From the NCBI RefSeq assembly GCF_042655435.1, contig NZ_JBHSMG010000003.1:186001-250000 (forward strand): DNA of 64,000 nt. Direction: 5' to 3'. The stretch comes from Lysinimonas soli (GTDB taxonomy: Bacteria > Actinomycetota > Actinomycetes > Actinomycetales > Microbacteriaceae). Below the pieces are notes generated by a model, which was not told where the DNA came from, ran no database searches, and saw only the letters and a list, made by a program, of their open reading frames with translations. The position numbers and the translations under genes are program-made. Shown piece by piece: positions 24,329 to 32,501 of the stretch; position 1 is the stretch's first letter; the number at the start of each line of letters is the position of its first letter.

Positions 24329-25341
24329 TGCGCGCGTTCGTGCTGACCGGGCCTCGCGAGTTCGAGGTCCAGGACGTCGCTCCACCCGTCGCCGAGCCCG
24401 GTCATGTCGTCATCGACGTGCAACGGGCGGGCGTATGCGGCACCGACGTCGAGTTCTTCACCGGCGGGATGCAGTACCTGCACGACGGCTTCGCCGAGTA
24501 CCCGCTGCGCATCGGTCACGAATGGATGGGGACCGTCGCCTCGATCGGAGAAGGGGTCGACCCAGCGTGGATCGGGCGTCGCGTCACCGGTGACACCATG
24601 CTCGGCTGCGGCATCTGCCGTCGGTGCCTCCGGGGCAATCAGCATGTCTGCGAGTTCCGATACGAGGTCGGCATCCGGGGCGGCTTCCCCGGAGCGCTGG
24701 CCGAACAGCTCGCCGTGCCGGTCACGGCGCTCCACCCCCTTCCTGACACCGTCGATGACACCCTCGGTGCGCTCGTGGAACCGGGTGGCAACGCACTGCG
24801 CTCCGTCTGGGGCGCCAAGCTGCAGCAAGGCGACCGCCTGCTGGTCCTGGGCCCCGGAACGATCGGGCTCCTCGTCGCCATGTTCGCCAAGGCCGAGGGG
24901 GCCGAAGTCCACCTGATGGGTCGCTCGCCGCGATCCCTCGAATGCGCCCGCGCCCTCGGCTTCGACGGGGTCTGGACCGAGGACGAACTCCCCGTGCTGC
25001 CCTGGGATGCCGTCATCGACGCCTCGAACACACCGGCTCTCCCCGCGAAAGCTCTCGACCTGGTGGAGCCGGCCGGCCGGGTCGTCTACGTCGGGCTCGC
25101 CGGCAGCCCGTCGCTGGTCGACACCCGGACGATCGCCCTCAAGGACGTCACCGCGGTGGGAGTGCTCAGCGCTTCACCGGGGCTCGCCGGAACCGTCGAA
25201 CAGTACGCAGCGGGAGCGGTCGATCCTCGTCCCCTCGTCGCCGCCACCGTCGGACTCGACGGCGTCGGAGCGGTCCTGGCCGGAGAGCGCCCGCTGGGCG
25301 CAGGTCTCGGCCCCAAGATCCACGTCGACCCCCGCATCTGA
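24328..25341 (+). CDS. Zinc-dependent alcohol/polyol dehydrogenase (MDR family)
   Basis: A 337-aa medium-chain dehydrogenase. The catalytic zinc Cys is in AGVCGTD and its His/Glu in RIGHEWMG. The structural zinc site has four cysteines (C-G-I-C-R-R-C then C seven residues on). The Rossmann motif is GPGTIG. It is closest in style to sorbitol or L-threonine/L-idonate dehydrogenases. The start overlaps the previous stop in TGATG. In this operon it may oxidise the free sugar to its lactone or a polyol to a sugar. Confidence 0.9.
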   Translation: MRAFVLTGPREFEVQDVAPPVAEPGHVVIDVQRAGVCGTDVEFFTGGMQYLHDGFAEYPLRIGHEWMGTVASIGEGVDPAWIGRRVTGDTMLGCGICRRCLRGNQHVCEFRYEVGIRGGFPGALAEQLAVPVTALHPLPDTVDDTLGALVEPGGNALRSVWGAKLQQGDRLLVLGPGTIGLLVAMFAKAEGAEVHLMGRSPRSLECARALGFDGVWTEDELPVLPWDAVIDASNTPALPAKALDLVEPAGRVVYVGLAGSPSLVDTRTIALKDVTAVGVLSASPGLAGTVEQYAAGAVDPRPLVAATVGLDGVGAVLAGERPLGAGLGPKIHVDPRI

Positions 25342-25360
25342 TCCGCTCGAAGGAGAGCCC

Positions 25361-26110
25361 ATGACCGAGTTCAACAACCTCGTCGCCATCGTCACCGGAG
25401 GAGCATCCGGGATCGGTGAGGCAACCGCCGCCCTCCTGGTCGAGCGCGGCGCTCGAGTCGCCGTGCTCGATCGGAGCGTCGCGAACATCCCCGAGTCGCA
25501 GTTCGGCGTCGTCTGCGACATCACGGATGCCGCTCAGGTCGACGCGGCCGTCGGAGCGGTCATCGACCACTTCGGCGGTCTCGACATCGTCATCAACAAC
25601 GCCGGGATCGGCGCGTCCGGTGACATCGCCGCGAACGACGACGACGAATGGCACCGCGTGCTCGATGTCAACGTCGTCGGACTCGCCCGGGTCAGTCGCG
25701 CCGCCCTGCCGCACCTGCGCAGGTCCGAGCATGCCGCGATCGTCAACACCTGCTCGGTGGTCGCCGTGGTCGGCGTGCCGAACCGAGCGCTCTACTCGGC
25801 GAGCAAGGGAGCGGTCGCATCGGTGACCCTCGCGATGGCAGCCGACCACGTCGCCGAAGGTATCCGAGTCAACGCGGTGACGCCCGGCACCGCGGACACG
25901 CCGTGGGTCGGACGACTGCTCGGAGAGGCCGACGACGCCGAAGCCGCCGCCGCGGCCCTTCGCGCGCGGCAGCCGATGGGGCGCCTCGTCACGGCGTCGG
26001 AGGTGGCCCAGGCGATCGTCTACCTGGCGTCGCCTCTGTCATCGTCCACCACGGGGACACTGCTGGCCGTCGATGGCGGCATGGCCGGCGTTCGGGTGCC
26101 GACCAGCTGA
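25361..26110 (+). CDS. SDR family oxidoreductase (probable ketodeoxy sugar-acid dehydrogenase)
   Basis: A 249-aa classical SDR with TGGASGIG, NNAGIGA, a Ser in NTCSVVAVVG and the catalytic YSASK. AAGGAG is five bases upstream. The association with an IlvD-type dehydratase and an FAH hydrolase matches 2-keto-3-deoxy-L-fuconate 4-dehydrogenase-like enzymes. Last gene of the operon; a hairpin follows at 26132. Confidence 0.9.
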   Translation: MTEFNNLVAIVTGGASGIGEATAALLVERGARVAVLDRSVANIPESQFGVVCDITDAAQVDAAVGAVIDHFGGLDIVINNAGIGASGDIAANDDDEWHRVLDVNVVGLARVSRAALPHLRRSEHAAIVNTCSVVAVVGVPNRALYSASKGAVASVTLAMAADHVAEGIRVNAVTPGTADTPWVGRLLGEADDAEAAAAALRARQPMGRLVTASEVAQAIVYLASPLSSSTTGTLLAVDGGMAGVRVPTS

Positions 26111-26131
26111 CGGACAGAGTTCCCAGGTACG

Positions 26132-26159
26132 TCGTTCAGCGGGCGCAACTGCTGAACGA
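26132..26159. terminator. Intrinsic terminator
   Basis: Perfect 9-bp stem TCGTTCAGC with its complement and a 10-base loop, followed by TTTC, between the SDR and a convergent gene. Confidence 0.6.
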
Positions 26160-26190
26160 TTTCAAGGCTGCAGAGTTGCGCACCAGTCGA

Positions 26191-26886
26191 CTAGTCGCCT
26201 GGTCGCCAGTGCTCGTGTCGCGCACGGAGCGTGTTCGCATCGTCGATCGAGGTCAAGTAGATGTCAGCACCGCCGTCGTACGGGTGGTAGAGCCAGTTCA
26301 TGCCGTCGTCGGTGATGTAGATCTGGCCGTCCTCTTCCACGACTCGCTCTAAGGAATGCTTCAGTTTGGCGAGTTCGGTGACGGGGGTCACCCAGAAGTA
26401 AGTGAGCGGGTCACCCTCTTCGTCGCGCGTGTCGCGCCATGAGAGCCAGGGCCACGAGCCTGGAAAGACACTCCTGCTCCATGCGCCGAAGAGGTCGTTC
26501 CTTCCCCAGTCGGCTGCGACGACGACGAGGGTCGAGTCGCCCGCGAGTTCTACCAGGTCCTCGAGTGCGGTCATGTGGCGGCGTATTGCCTCCACCATCT
26601 CCTCGGGTGTAAACGGTCGAGTACCGGCGTCGGGCAGGCTGTGGAAGCGGATGAATTCGCCGGAGTAGCGCGAGTGAAGATGCGTTTGGCCGGTTGGGCT
26701 GGGGGCGAACTCCGGCCACCGCGTCACCCATCTCGACGTGAGCGCGGCCGCGCGGGCACTGAGCTCGCCTTGTTCGAAATCGCCGCGAATCCCACGAAGG
26801 CGGCGTGTCGCCACGCTGAGGCGCCAGCGCAGACTCCAGAGGAAGTCTCGTGCGCTCACAAGCCCATACTGGCGGATCACTCGCAT
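26191..26886 (-). CDS. Hypothetical protein with RFHSLP motif (DUF3885-like)
   Basis: A 231-aa soluble protein. I recognise no catalytic motif. The segment HSRYSGEFIRFHSLPDAGTR followed by a helix, and the C-terminal DDGMNWLYHPYDGGADIYL, resemble small polymorphic-toxin-associated or DUF3885-like bacterial proteins. The N-terminal 50 residues are very basic. It has no obvious partner; the immunity-like gene at 27096 is 200 bases away on the same strand. Composition is less GC-biased than the core genes, in line with an accessory origin. Confidence 0.55.
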   Translation of the reverse strand: MRVIRQYGLVSARDFLWSLRWRLSVATRRLRGIRGDFEQGELSARAAALTSRWVTRWPEFAPSPTGQTHLHSRYSGEFIRFHSLPDAGTRPFTPEEMVEAIRRHMTALEDLVELAGDSTLVVVAADWGRNDLFGAWSRSVFPGSWPWLSWRDTRDEEGDPLTYFWVTPVTELAKLKHSLERVVEEDGQIYITDDGMNWLYHPYDGGADIYLTSIDDANTLRARHEHWRPGD

Positions 26887-27095
26887 TGCCAGGCGCCGCG
26901 CAGCTCCAGTCGGATGGACTCAGCGCGCCGGAGCGGTCGGTGTCAGGCGGGATCGAAATGGCCGGGCGTCGCGATTCGAGCGCTCTCGAGTTCAGATGAC
27001 GCGGCCTGATCCGAGAAGTCGCAACCCACTGGGCCAGATCTGGGCGTGGCGGCCGACCGCCTCGTGCGCGGATCGCCCCTCTGCCCCGGGCCGAA

Positions 27096-27584
27096 TCAAC
27101 CCCGATAGGGGAACTGGGCTAGCTGGTCTTCCCACTCCTTGGCCGCCCGCTCCAGATTGCCCGGAGCGGTCGTCAGGTCGAGGGAGTACTCCATGTCGAC
27201 CTCGACGCTCTCGACGCTCGATGGCGGAGCCGACTCCAACGACAGGAAGAATCGCACCGTGACCGCGGTGGGGGTGAACTCGACCAGCCCCAGGCCGATG
27301 TTCGGCTCGATCATCTGAAGGCTCGGCAAAGGCAGGCCGTCGGCGCCGACCTCCATCTGCGTACCGTGGCCGGCCGCAGCCGCCCTCAGCCAACGCGCGA
27401 TGGAGTGGGCCTCATCCACGAGTAGGGCGGGGTCCTGGAACGTCCACGCCTGATGGCGATCTTGGACTCGTCCTTTGATGATCAGCCAGTTGTCGTCGTA
27501 GGGATCGCCGCTTGGATTCTTGTACTGGTAGCCGATGGGTGTGAGCCGGACGAAGCAGCCCGAGCCGTCATCGCGGATCTCCAT
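27096..27584 (-). CDS. WapI-like immunity protein family
   Basis: A 162-aa soluble protein. The layout IGYQYKN...DDNWLIIKGRV...WTFQDPALLVDEAHSIARWL, then MIEPNIGLGLVEF and the C-terminal strand/helix, is that of WapI-type immunity proteins which protect cells from contact-dependent toxins. No cognate toxin is present in the window, so it would be an orphan immunity gene taken up or kept against rival toxins. The assignment rests on pattern recognition only. Confidence 0.6.
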   Translation of the reverse strand: MEIRDDGSGCFVRLTPIGYQYKNPSGDPYDDNWLIIKGRVQDRHQAWTFQDPALLVDEAHSIARWLRAAAAGHGTQMEVGADGLPLPSLQMIEPNIGLGLVEFTPTAVTVRFFLSLESAPPSSVESVEVDMEYSLDLTTAPGNLERAAKEWEDQLAQFPYRG

Positions 27585-27739
27585 GATGGTGGAGCCTACC
27601 GAACGGTGCGCCGTGCTGAGGGTGGCGTTGTACCAAGGTAGCGCTTCAAAAAGCCCGAAAATACGGCACTTTTGGATGACATTGGCATCAGTCCAATGAC
27701 ATGGATTCTCTTACGACTGTGGGAAAAATGTGGGCACGG

Positions 27740-28702
27740 CTATCGCTGAGCCGGCATCGGATCGGGCGGCGCCTCGTTGAGGACTTTGCCGTCGATGCTT
27801 CCCACGTTGAGGATCGTGTAGGCCGAGAGATTCAGCGTGTCCCCGGCATAGATGGTCCACGGGTATCCACCCCGTCGAACCTGGTTGATCGTGTTGAGGT
27901 AGTCGAACCCTTCACCGCTCGGAGAGAAGAAGCCGAAGCGATCGGCGATGTAGTCGATGACGTCGCCGGACGCCACAACATAGGCAGCGGGATGTCCGGC
28001 CGAATCGAGGGTGACGGTCCCGGTTGCGTAGTTCTCGGGTCCGTTGTCGACGGGAATCTCCACGTGGTACTTGCCGACCATGTCGGTCCCGACGGAGGCT
28101 CGCTTACTCGGAGAAGAGGTGGGGATCGCACCGGGAGTCGCACTGGGGGTCGCCAAAGGATTGGGCAGCGGCTTGTTGACGACGATGCCCGTACCAGGTT
28201 TAGTCCGGTAGGACTGGTATGCCTTACAGGTCTTGAAGTAGTCCTCCAAGGGCTTCAAGTTCCCGTTTTCGGCGGGAAGGAGGATCGTTGCCTTCCAGGC
28301 TCCATCGGAGTTGTCTGCACTGGATACGGAAACGGGGAGGTCGTTCCAGGCCCTCAAGCTGATCAATGCCGTCGAGCGCGCGCTTGCCCTTCCGCCGATG
28401 ACCTCGTTCACCCACGAGCACTGATAGAAGAACGAAATGAAGGCTCGGTCGCTCTGGGGCGAGGGCGGGTTACCGGAGAGAGGCGGCGGCGACTTCGGCA
28501 CTGCGTCACCCGGTGCGAACGGATAGGGCCAACTCTCGACCACGTGCTGATAGTCGGCCAGCTGAGTCGCGGTGAGGGGCGCGGGCGCTGAGTGGGGGAG
28601 CTTCGACGTCGCACTCTGGTAGGCGACAACTCCCGCGATCGTGCCTGCTACGAGAACGGTGGCTGCTCCGATAGCGATGCCCGCGATGACCGGCCGCCTC
28701 AT
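27740..28702 (-). CDS. Membrane-anchored protein with C-terminal LysM-like domain
   Basis: A 320-aa protein with an N-terminal membrane anchor (about residues 5-27), a Pro/Ser-rich linker near the middle (PLATPSATPGAIPTSSPSKR) and a LysM-like module at the C-terminus (SGDVIDYIADRFG, then IYAGDTLNLSAY). LysM modules bind peptidoglycan, so this is a cell-envelope protein facing outward. It is coupled to the upstream HAAS-type gene by an ATGA overlap and belongs to a PadR-controlled operon. No enzymatic domain is visible. Confidence 0.75.
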   Translation of the reverse strand: MRRPVIAGIAIGAATVLVAGTIAGVVAYQSATSKLPHSAPAPLTATQLADYQHVVESWPYPFAPGDAVPKSPPPLSGNPPSPQSDRAFISFFYQCSWVNEVIGGRASARSTALISLRAWNDLPVSVSSADNSDGAWKATILLPAENGNLKPLEDYFKTCKAYQSYRTKPGTGIVVNKPLPNPLATPSATPGAIPTSSPSKRASVGTDMVGKYHVEIPVDNGPENYATGTVTLDSAGHPAAYVVASGDVIDYIADRFGFFSPSGEGFDYLNTINQVRRGGYPWTIYAGDTLNLSAYTILNVGSIDGKVLNEAPPDPMPAQR

Positions 28703-29364
28703 CGGGACGAGGACTTCCTGCGTTCCGGCGTCCACCATGCCGTCGCCGCGATATAGAACACCGCAACGCAGGTCGCTATCGACGCCTGTCCGACTCCCCA
28801 CAGGGGCGTCGATTGGGATACGTAGAACAGCAGGGTCGTGTTCTTGGCCAGAAGTCCTACGCCGACGGTGACGACGACGGGAGCGCCGGCAGCGATCCAA
28901 AGCGATCCGAGCGGTCGGGTCTGTTCGCGGAGTAGAAGCAGCAGCCCGCACATGATCCCGAGTGCGGCAACGAGCGTCGGCATCGCAGAAGCGTCGCCAA
29001 TGAGGATTCCATTCCCGTCACGGATAACGGCGGTCAGTGCAAGAGCGACGAGTCCTATCCCAAGTGCAGTGGCCCCAAGCAGCAGCCAGCCGTCGAAGGG
29101 TCGCATTCGATATCCCGCCGAGTCGACCGCTCTGAGTTGTGCGCGTCGCCACGCAAGGTCCGACGGGATCCCCTTGATCGTTCGCCACGTGATCGCGCGT
29201 GCGATTGCACGCGGCCTATTTCCCTGGAATGCACTCCACTCGGTGTGGTCGAGAACATCCGCGGCTAGTTCCTCCCTGCGCTCCGAGGCGACCTCCTCGG
29301 GAAGACCTCGCGTATAGACGGCACACCAGCGATCGACTCTCGACTGTGCGTTGTGGTTGGTCAT
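28699..29364 (-). CDS. HAAS-type membrane protein of a PadR operon
   Basis: A 221-aa protein. The N-terminal soluble helical part (WCAVYTRGLPEEVASERREE) has the HAAS/DUF1700-like look of proteins paired with PadR regulators, and it is followed by four hydrophobic segments. The start overlaps the PadR stop by four bases. Function unknown; HAAS proteins are thought to relay envelope or permease state to the regulator. Confidence 0.75.
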   Translation of the reverse strand: MTNHNAQSRVDRWCAVYTRGLPEEVASERREELAADVLDHTEWSAFQGNRPRAIARAITWRTIKGIPSDLAWRRAQLRAVDSAGYRMRPFDGWLLLGATALGIGLVALALTAVIRDGNGILIGDASAMPTLVAALGIMCGLLLLLREQTRPLGSLWIAAGAPVVVTVGVGLLAKNTTLLFYVSQSTPLWGVGQASIATCVAVFYIAATAWWTPERRKSSSR

Positions 29365-29705
29365 GCGAGTGCCGTCCGAGCGGGCGACGCTTTGACTTCG
29401 GAGGGTCTCAATGCGGCAGCCTTCGCACCCTCTCCCGTGACGCGGTAGAACCGTCGTCGAGGGCGCCCTTCGTCTCCTTCGGTCGGTATCTCCCAGTTCG
29501 ACTCCAGCATGCCCATCTTCGACAGCCGGCCCAACGCCTTGTAGAGAGTTCCATGGCCGACTAGACCGCGGTCGCCCTCGGCTTCCGACATCCGTCGGGC
29601 CAGAACGAAACCGTACACCGGCTCGTCTGCGGCTTCGAGATCCATACAGGTTTGCAGGATGCGGTACTCGAGATCGAGCAGCCTTCCAACCGGGCGACTG
29701 GGCAT
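29361..29705 (-). CDS. PadR family transcriptional regulator
   Basis: A 114-aa PadR-type winged helix protein with the recognition part HGTLYKALGRLSKMGMLES and the wing EGRPRRRFYRVT. It is the short form without a long C-terminal dimer domain. First gene of a three-gene operon with overlapping genes. A 16-bp palindrome ends 12 bases upstream of the start, which fits autorepression. Confidence 0.9.
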   Translation of the reverse strand: MPSRPVGRLLDLEYRILQTCMDLEAADEPVYGFVLARRMSEAEGDRGLVGHGTLYKALGRLSKMGMLESNWEIPTEGDEGRPRRRFYRVTGEGAKAAALRPSEVKASPARTALA

Positions 29706-29716
29706 GGCCTAACCAT

Positions 29717-29732
29717 AGGAAGGTATCTTCCT
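29717..29732. promoter_or_regulatory. PadR operator
   Basis: AGGAAG-GTAT-CTTCCT inverted repeat immediately before the padR gene. The core AAGGTATCTT matches the form of known PadR sites. The position would block transcription of the operon. Confidence 0.65.
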
Positions 29733-29758
29733 TCGTGCAAGCCCCGCGAGCCTCGCGT

Positions 29759-30700
29759 TTAAAATTGGTCGTTCAGAAGCGCTTCGTAGTCCCAGGCGCT
29801 CATCGGCCGAGCATGATCGATCGCCGCTCTGAGCAGGGACTCGGACGTTGAGGTCGACCCGACGGCTCGCACGAGGTACCCGTCGAGGACGGCTGCGACT
29901 TCGTGCCTTGTCGCGCTCGTACGGATCCAGAGCTTGCCCGAACGGCTGCACGTCATCTCCGCCTCGGTGCCAGAGTTCCCCGCGAGTGGGGCACCGCACG
30001 CCGACCCGGGTCTTGGCTCGGTGAGAAGGGTGAAAAGGACTGGATAGTCGCCATTCGCTTGCCGCTTCGCGGTCAGATAGCGGCCGACTGTCGCGCTGGA
30101 TCCTGGGTAAGCCAGTACCTGTGCTGGCTGTGTGCCTGCGACGGTTGTGACCTCGGGGCGCACAGTCGATCCGAAGCGCCGCTGACCCTCCGCGAGGTGG
30201 TGGTCGTAACTGCCGACAGCCAGCGCCACGATCCCCGTCGTGGCCGCCACTGCCAGCAGAAGGCCGGCGATAGCGCGGGTTGGCCCCCGGTGCGCCAGCA
30301 AGGCGATAGCGAACGGGATGATTCCCGCCAGCAGAGGCGGGAACCAAAGCCAACGATCGAGTTGCCCGTCACGACTCGACAGTCCGAGCGCGAACGCAAG
30401 CGCCGAACCACCCGCCCAGGCTAGGGATGTGAACGCAAGCCATCCGCCCGAAGCGCGGCCGAGGAAGCCGACGCCGAGAGCGCCGAACGTGATCGCTGCG
30501 ATGATGACGCCCAGCACCGCGAACCCGCTCGCGAGAAGAGGCCCAACAACGAACAGTGCGACGAGTGCGTACTGCGCGATGGCGTACAGCGCCGCTCCGG
30601 CGCCGAAGGCGAGCGCTGCGTGCGCCCACGGCTTGGGGCGGCCGCCGAGAAGCCACCATTCGCGACTGAAACCTCGCGGTGCTGAACCTTCGGACCCCAC
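29759..30700 (-). CDS. Hypothetical membrane protein
   Basis: A 313-aa protein. Four to five hydrophobic segments fill residues about 25-165 (for example YALVALFVVGPLLASGFAVL), followed by a soluble C-terminal domain of about 140 residues with three cysteines (SACGAP, MTCSRSG). I do not recognise the family. It stands alone upstream of the tRNA-Lys island and downstream of no clear operon. Confidence 0.65.
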   Translation of the reverse strand: MGSEGSAPRGFSREWWLLGGRPKPWAHAALAFGAGAALYAIAQYALVALFVVGPLLASGFAVLGVIIAAITFGALGVGFLGRASGGWLAFTSLAWAGGSALAFALGLSSRDGQLDRWLWFPPLLAGIIPFAIALLAHRGPTRAIAGLLLAVAATTGIVALAVGSYDHHLAEGQRRFGSTVRPEVTTVAGTQPAQVLAYPGSSATVGRYLTAKRQANGDYPVLFTLLTEPRPGSACGAPLAGNSGTEAEMTCSRSGKLWIRTSATRHEVAAVLDGYLVRAVGSTSTSESLLRAAIDHARPMSAWDYEALLNDQF

Positions 30701-31056
30701 ACCGTGAATCTAGCTCACTAACGCTCGGCTAGGCGGCTTGCCGGAGACGCTCAAGACCATCGGCCGTGCCCTCAGGGGCCGGTGTCGGCGTTGTCCCGAG
30801 TCATTGGCAACTCCATATGCGAGGCGATGGCGCTCCGAGCGGTCGCCGGGGGACGAACGTTCGCGTGACCAGCACTCCGTGGAACAGAGCCGCCAGGAGG
30901 ACTGGCACGAGCTCGACGTCCGGCAAGTACCACTGTCAACAGTGGGCCCGGTGGGGCTCGGACCGCCGACCAGGCACCAGCCTCCGCGGATGCGCCTCGA
31001 GACGGCGATGATGCCATGCCACGACGCCTCCTGCTTCGGCGTCATGGGAGGCAGGA
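30701..31056. other. 356-bp region without a supported gene, containing the left attachment-site copy
   Basis: All frames are short or of shadow quality. The left copy of the tRNA-Lys 3' end lies at 30931-30960. A minus-strand segment near 30930-30800 reads PDVELVPVLLAALFHGVLVT before a stop and may be a gene remnant, but I could not place it in a family. Confidence 0.5.
30931..30960. repeat. Left attachment-site copy (partial tRNA-Lys 3' end)
   Basis: CACTGTCAA, two differing bases, then the 19-mer GTGGGCCCGGTGGGGCTCG, identical in layout to 34152-34181. Only the last 18 bases of the tRNA are present, so no tRNA is encoded here. Confidence 0.75.
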
Positions 31057-31713
31057 CTAGTGAGGCCACGAGACGCCTCGCATCAGATCGAGTGCGCGAC
31101 CGTCCTCTCGTGGACGGTTCCAGTCCGCGAGGTCGGCGATGATCAGCCCAAGTGGAACCGGATCGGCGGGCTTCCGGCCCACAACGTGGAGCCGCACGTT
31201 CAGTGAAGCCGACTCGACCAACAGGTTGTCCCGAAGGAATCGCTCGAGGTCCGCAGCCTCGATGTAGCCCTCGAACTCACGCGCGGCAGACATCCCGGCG
31301 CGAGGATCGCTGATTCCGGATGCGACGGCCCGGCGGTCCGCGGCGATCTCGGGGATGTCGGCGGGGTTCGCCCCGACATCCACGACCCGAATCTGGCGCG
31401 ACCGTAGCCACGAGTGCAAAAGCTCGAGAGGACTCTCGTCTCTGCGCAGGCGATCGACATACTTACCGAGGAAGAACCGTTCTTGAGGGTCGAGCCGCTC
31501 GGGGACGTCGCCAGACATGGCGTGGATAATCAGCTCGGCCATCCGTGCGCTCAACGGTCGCCCCCGCGCCGCTCGCCGGTTGACTTCCTGCTGATCGATC
31601 ACCCAGGAGCGTCCCACGCGTTGCGCCTTGACTTGCCCGGCGCTGATCAAGGCAAGCGCGCGCTGCCGTGAGACCCCACGGGCTTCGGCGAATTCTGAGA
31701 CGCTCAACTGCAT
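31057..31713 (-). CDS. Helix-turn-helix protein, antitoxin/excisionase-like
   Basis: A 218-aa protein. The N-terminal MerR/excisionase-like helix-turn-helix (FAEARGVSRQRALALISAG, then VGRSWVIDQQEV) is followed by RPLSARMAELIIHA, a combination seen in antitoxins that accompany AbiEii-type nucleotidyltransferase toxins. The rest is not recognised. The expected toxin gene would lie downstream, but the island end is there, so the partner may have been lost. The ATG at 31713 lies six bases after TATATT and may be leaderless. Confidence 0.6.
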   Translation of the reverse strand: MQLSVSEFAEARGVSRQRALALISAGQVKAQRVGRSWVIDQQEVNRRAARGRPLSARMAELIIHAMSGDVPERLDPQERFFLGKYVDRLRRDESPLELLHSWLRSRQIRVVDVGANPADIPEIAADRRAVASGISDPRAGMSAAREFEGYIEAADLERFLRDNLLVESASLNVRLHVVGRKPADPVPLGLIIADLADWNRPREDGRALDLMRGVSWPH

Positions 31714-31889
31714 TGAACTAATATAGCCAAACGACAATAGGAGATCAATGGGCGAATGCCCTGGCGGCTCCGGTGTTGTGTGGCGCGCCTGCTTGAGGGT
31801 ATGTCCACGGCCTGACTCGCGTCGGCCAACTGCCGTGACGTGTTAAAAATCGGGTAGTCGGCAGAGGGTTGCCAACTACCCGCGCCGCC

Positions 31890-32276
31890 TTAGCTGATCC
31901 AAGTCTTTAGTTGGCGTCGAAGAGCCGACCTGACCACACTTCGCTGTTGCGGGTCCGAGAGCAAGTCGCGGGGGGAAGCTGGGCTTTCGCCTGTTGAATC
32001 CCCTAGCCATTCATCTACAAGCGTGTGGGCCTCTTCAAGAGCTCTTCCAGCCTCGACTAGCACGTCACAGGCCTCTTGGATGAGATCAGCTTCCTCAAAT
32101 GGTCCCGACGCCTGCCTATTGATGGTGATTGTAGGAACAACGACCCGCGAGTTGTGGTGGAGCCATCTTTGGACAAGTAGATTGACACCGCGGTTGGACA
32201 GGATAGCTATTCGTTCACCGGTCTCGAGTTCTGCGGGTGCAACAACGTCGATTTCTTCAAAATCGATGAAGTATGT
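31890..32276 (-). pseudogene. 5'-truncated gene of unknown function
   Basis: A 128-codon open frame that follows an in-frame TGA and contains no ATG, GTG or TTG in its first part. It reads TYFIDFEEIDVVAPAELETG and ends RRQLKTWIS before TAA. The amphipathic helical stretch EEADLIQEACDVLVEAGRAL looks like real protein, and codon use is coherent, so I take it as the C-terminal part of a lost gene. Base composition is clearly lower in GC than the flanks. Immediately upstream (32280 on) the sequence changes to GC-rich, which marks a junction. Confidence 0.55.
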
Positions 32277-32397
32277 TCATTCGGCGGCGTGCTCGGGTTC
32301 AGGCGCCCGAGCCGCGCAGGGCTCGGCACTGAGCCGGTGCGGAATTGGTGCACCCTGAGTCCCCCAAACGGTCGACTGTAAAGCTGACATGCGCTCG

Positions 32398-32468
32398 CAT
32401 AGGCTACCCATAGCTACCCATAGCTACCCATAGCTACCCATAGCTACCCATAGCTACCCATAGCTTCC
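32398..32468. repeat. 10-bp tandem repeat (CATAGCTACC), seven copies
   Basis: Five perfect copies at 32409-32458, flanked by an 11-base variant copy on the left and a variant ending CTTCC on the right. It ends 33 bases before the start of the membrane protein gene at 32502. The period is one helical turn and each unit carries the palindrome TAGCTA. Confidence 0.95.
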
Positions 32469-32501
32469 CTGGATGTTTTGTGAGGGGACGGGCGGGGGAC
32501 C

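Noticed and set aside
27647..27698. Terminator-like inverted repeats after the LysM gene (AAAAG..CTTTT and CATTGG/CCAATG)
   Set aside because: Stems are short or interrupted; support is too weak for a feature.
30943..30960. Second tRNA-Lys gene
   Set aside because: Only the 3'-terminal 18 bases are present; the T-loop is already altered (GGAC instead of GAAC) and no further arm exists.
30738..31142. Plus-strand 134-codon frame at the island border
   Set aside because: Overlaps the attachment copy, has no ribosome site and no coding character; treated as intergenic.
32398..32468. Possible CRISPR array
   Set aside because: Units are 10 bp with no spacers and no cas genes; it is a simple tandem repeat.
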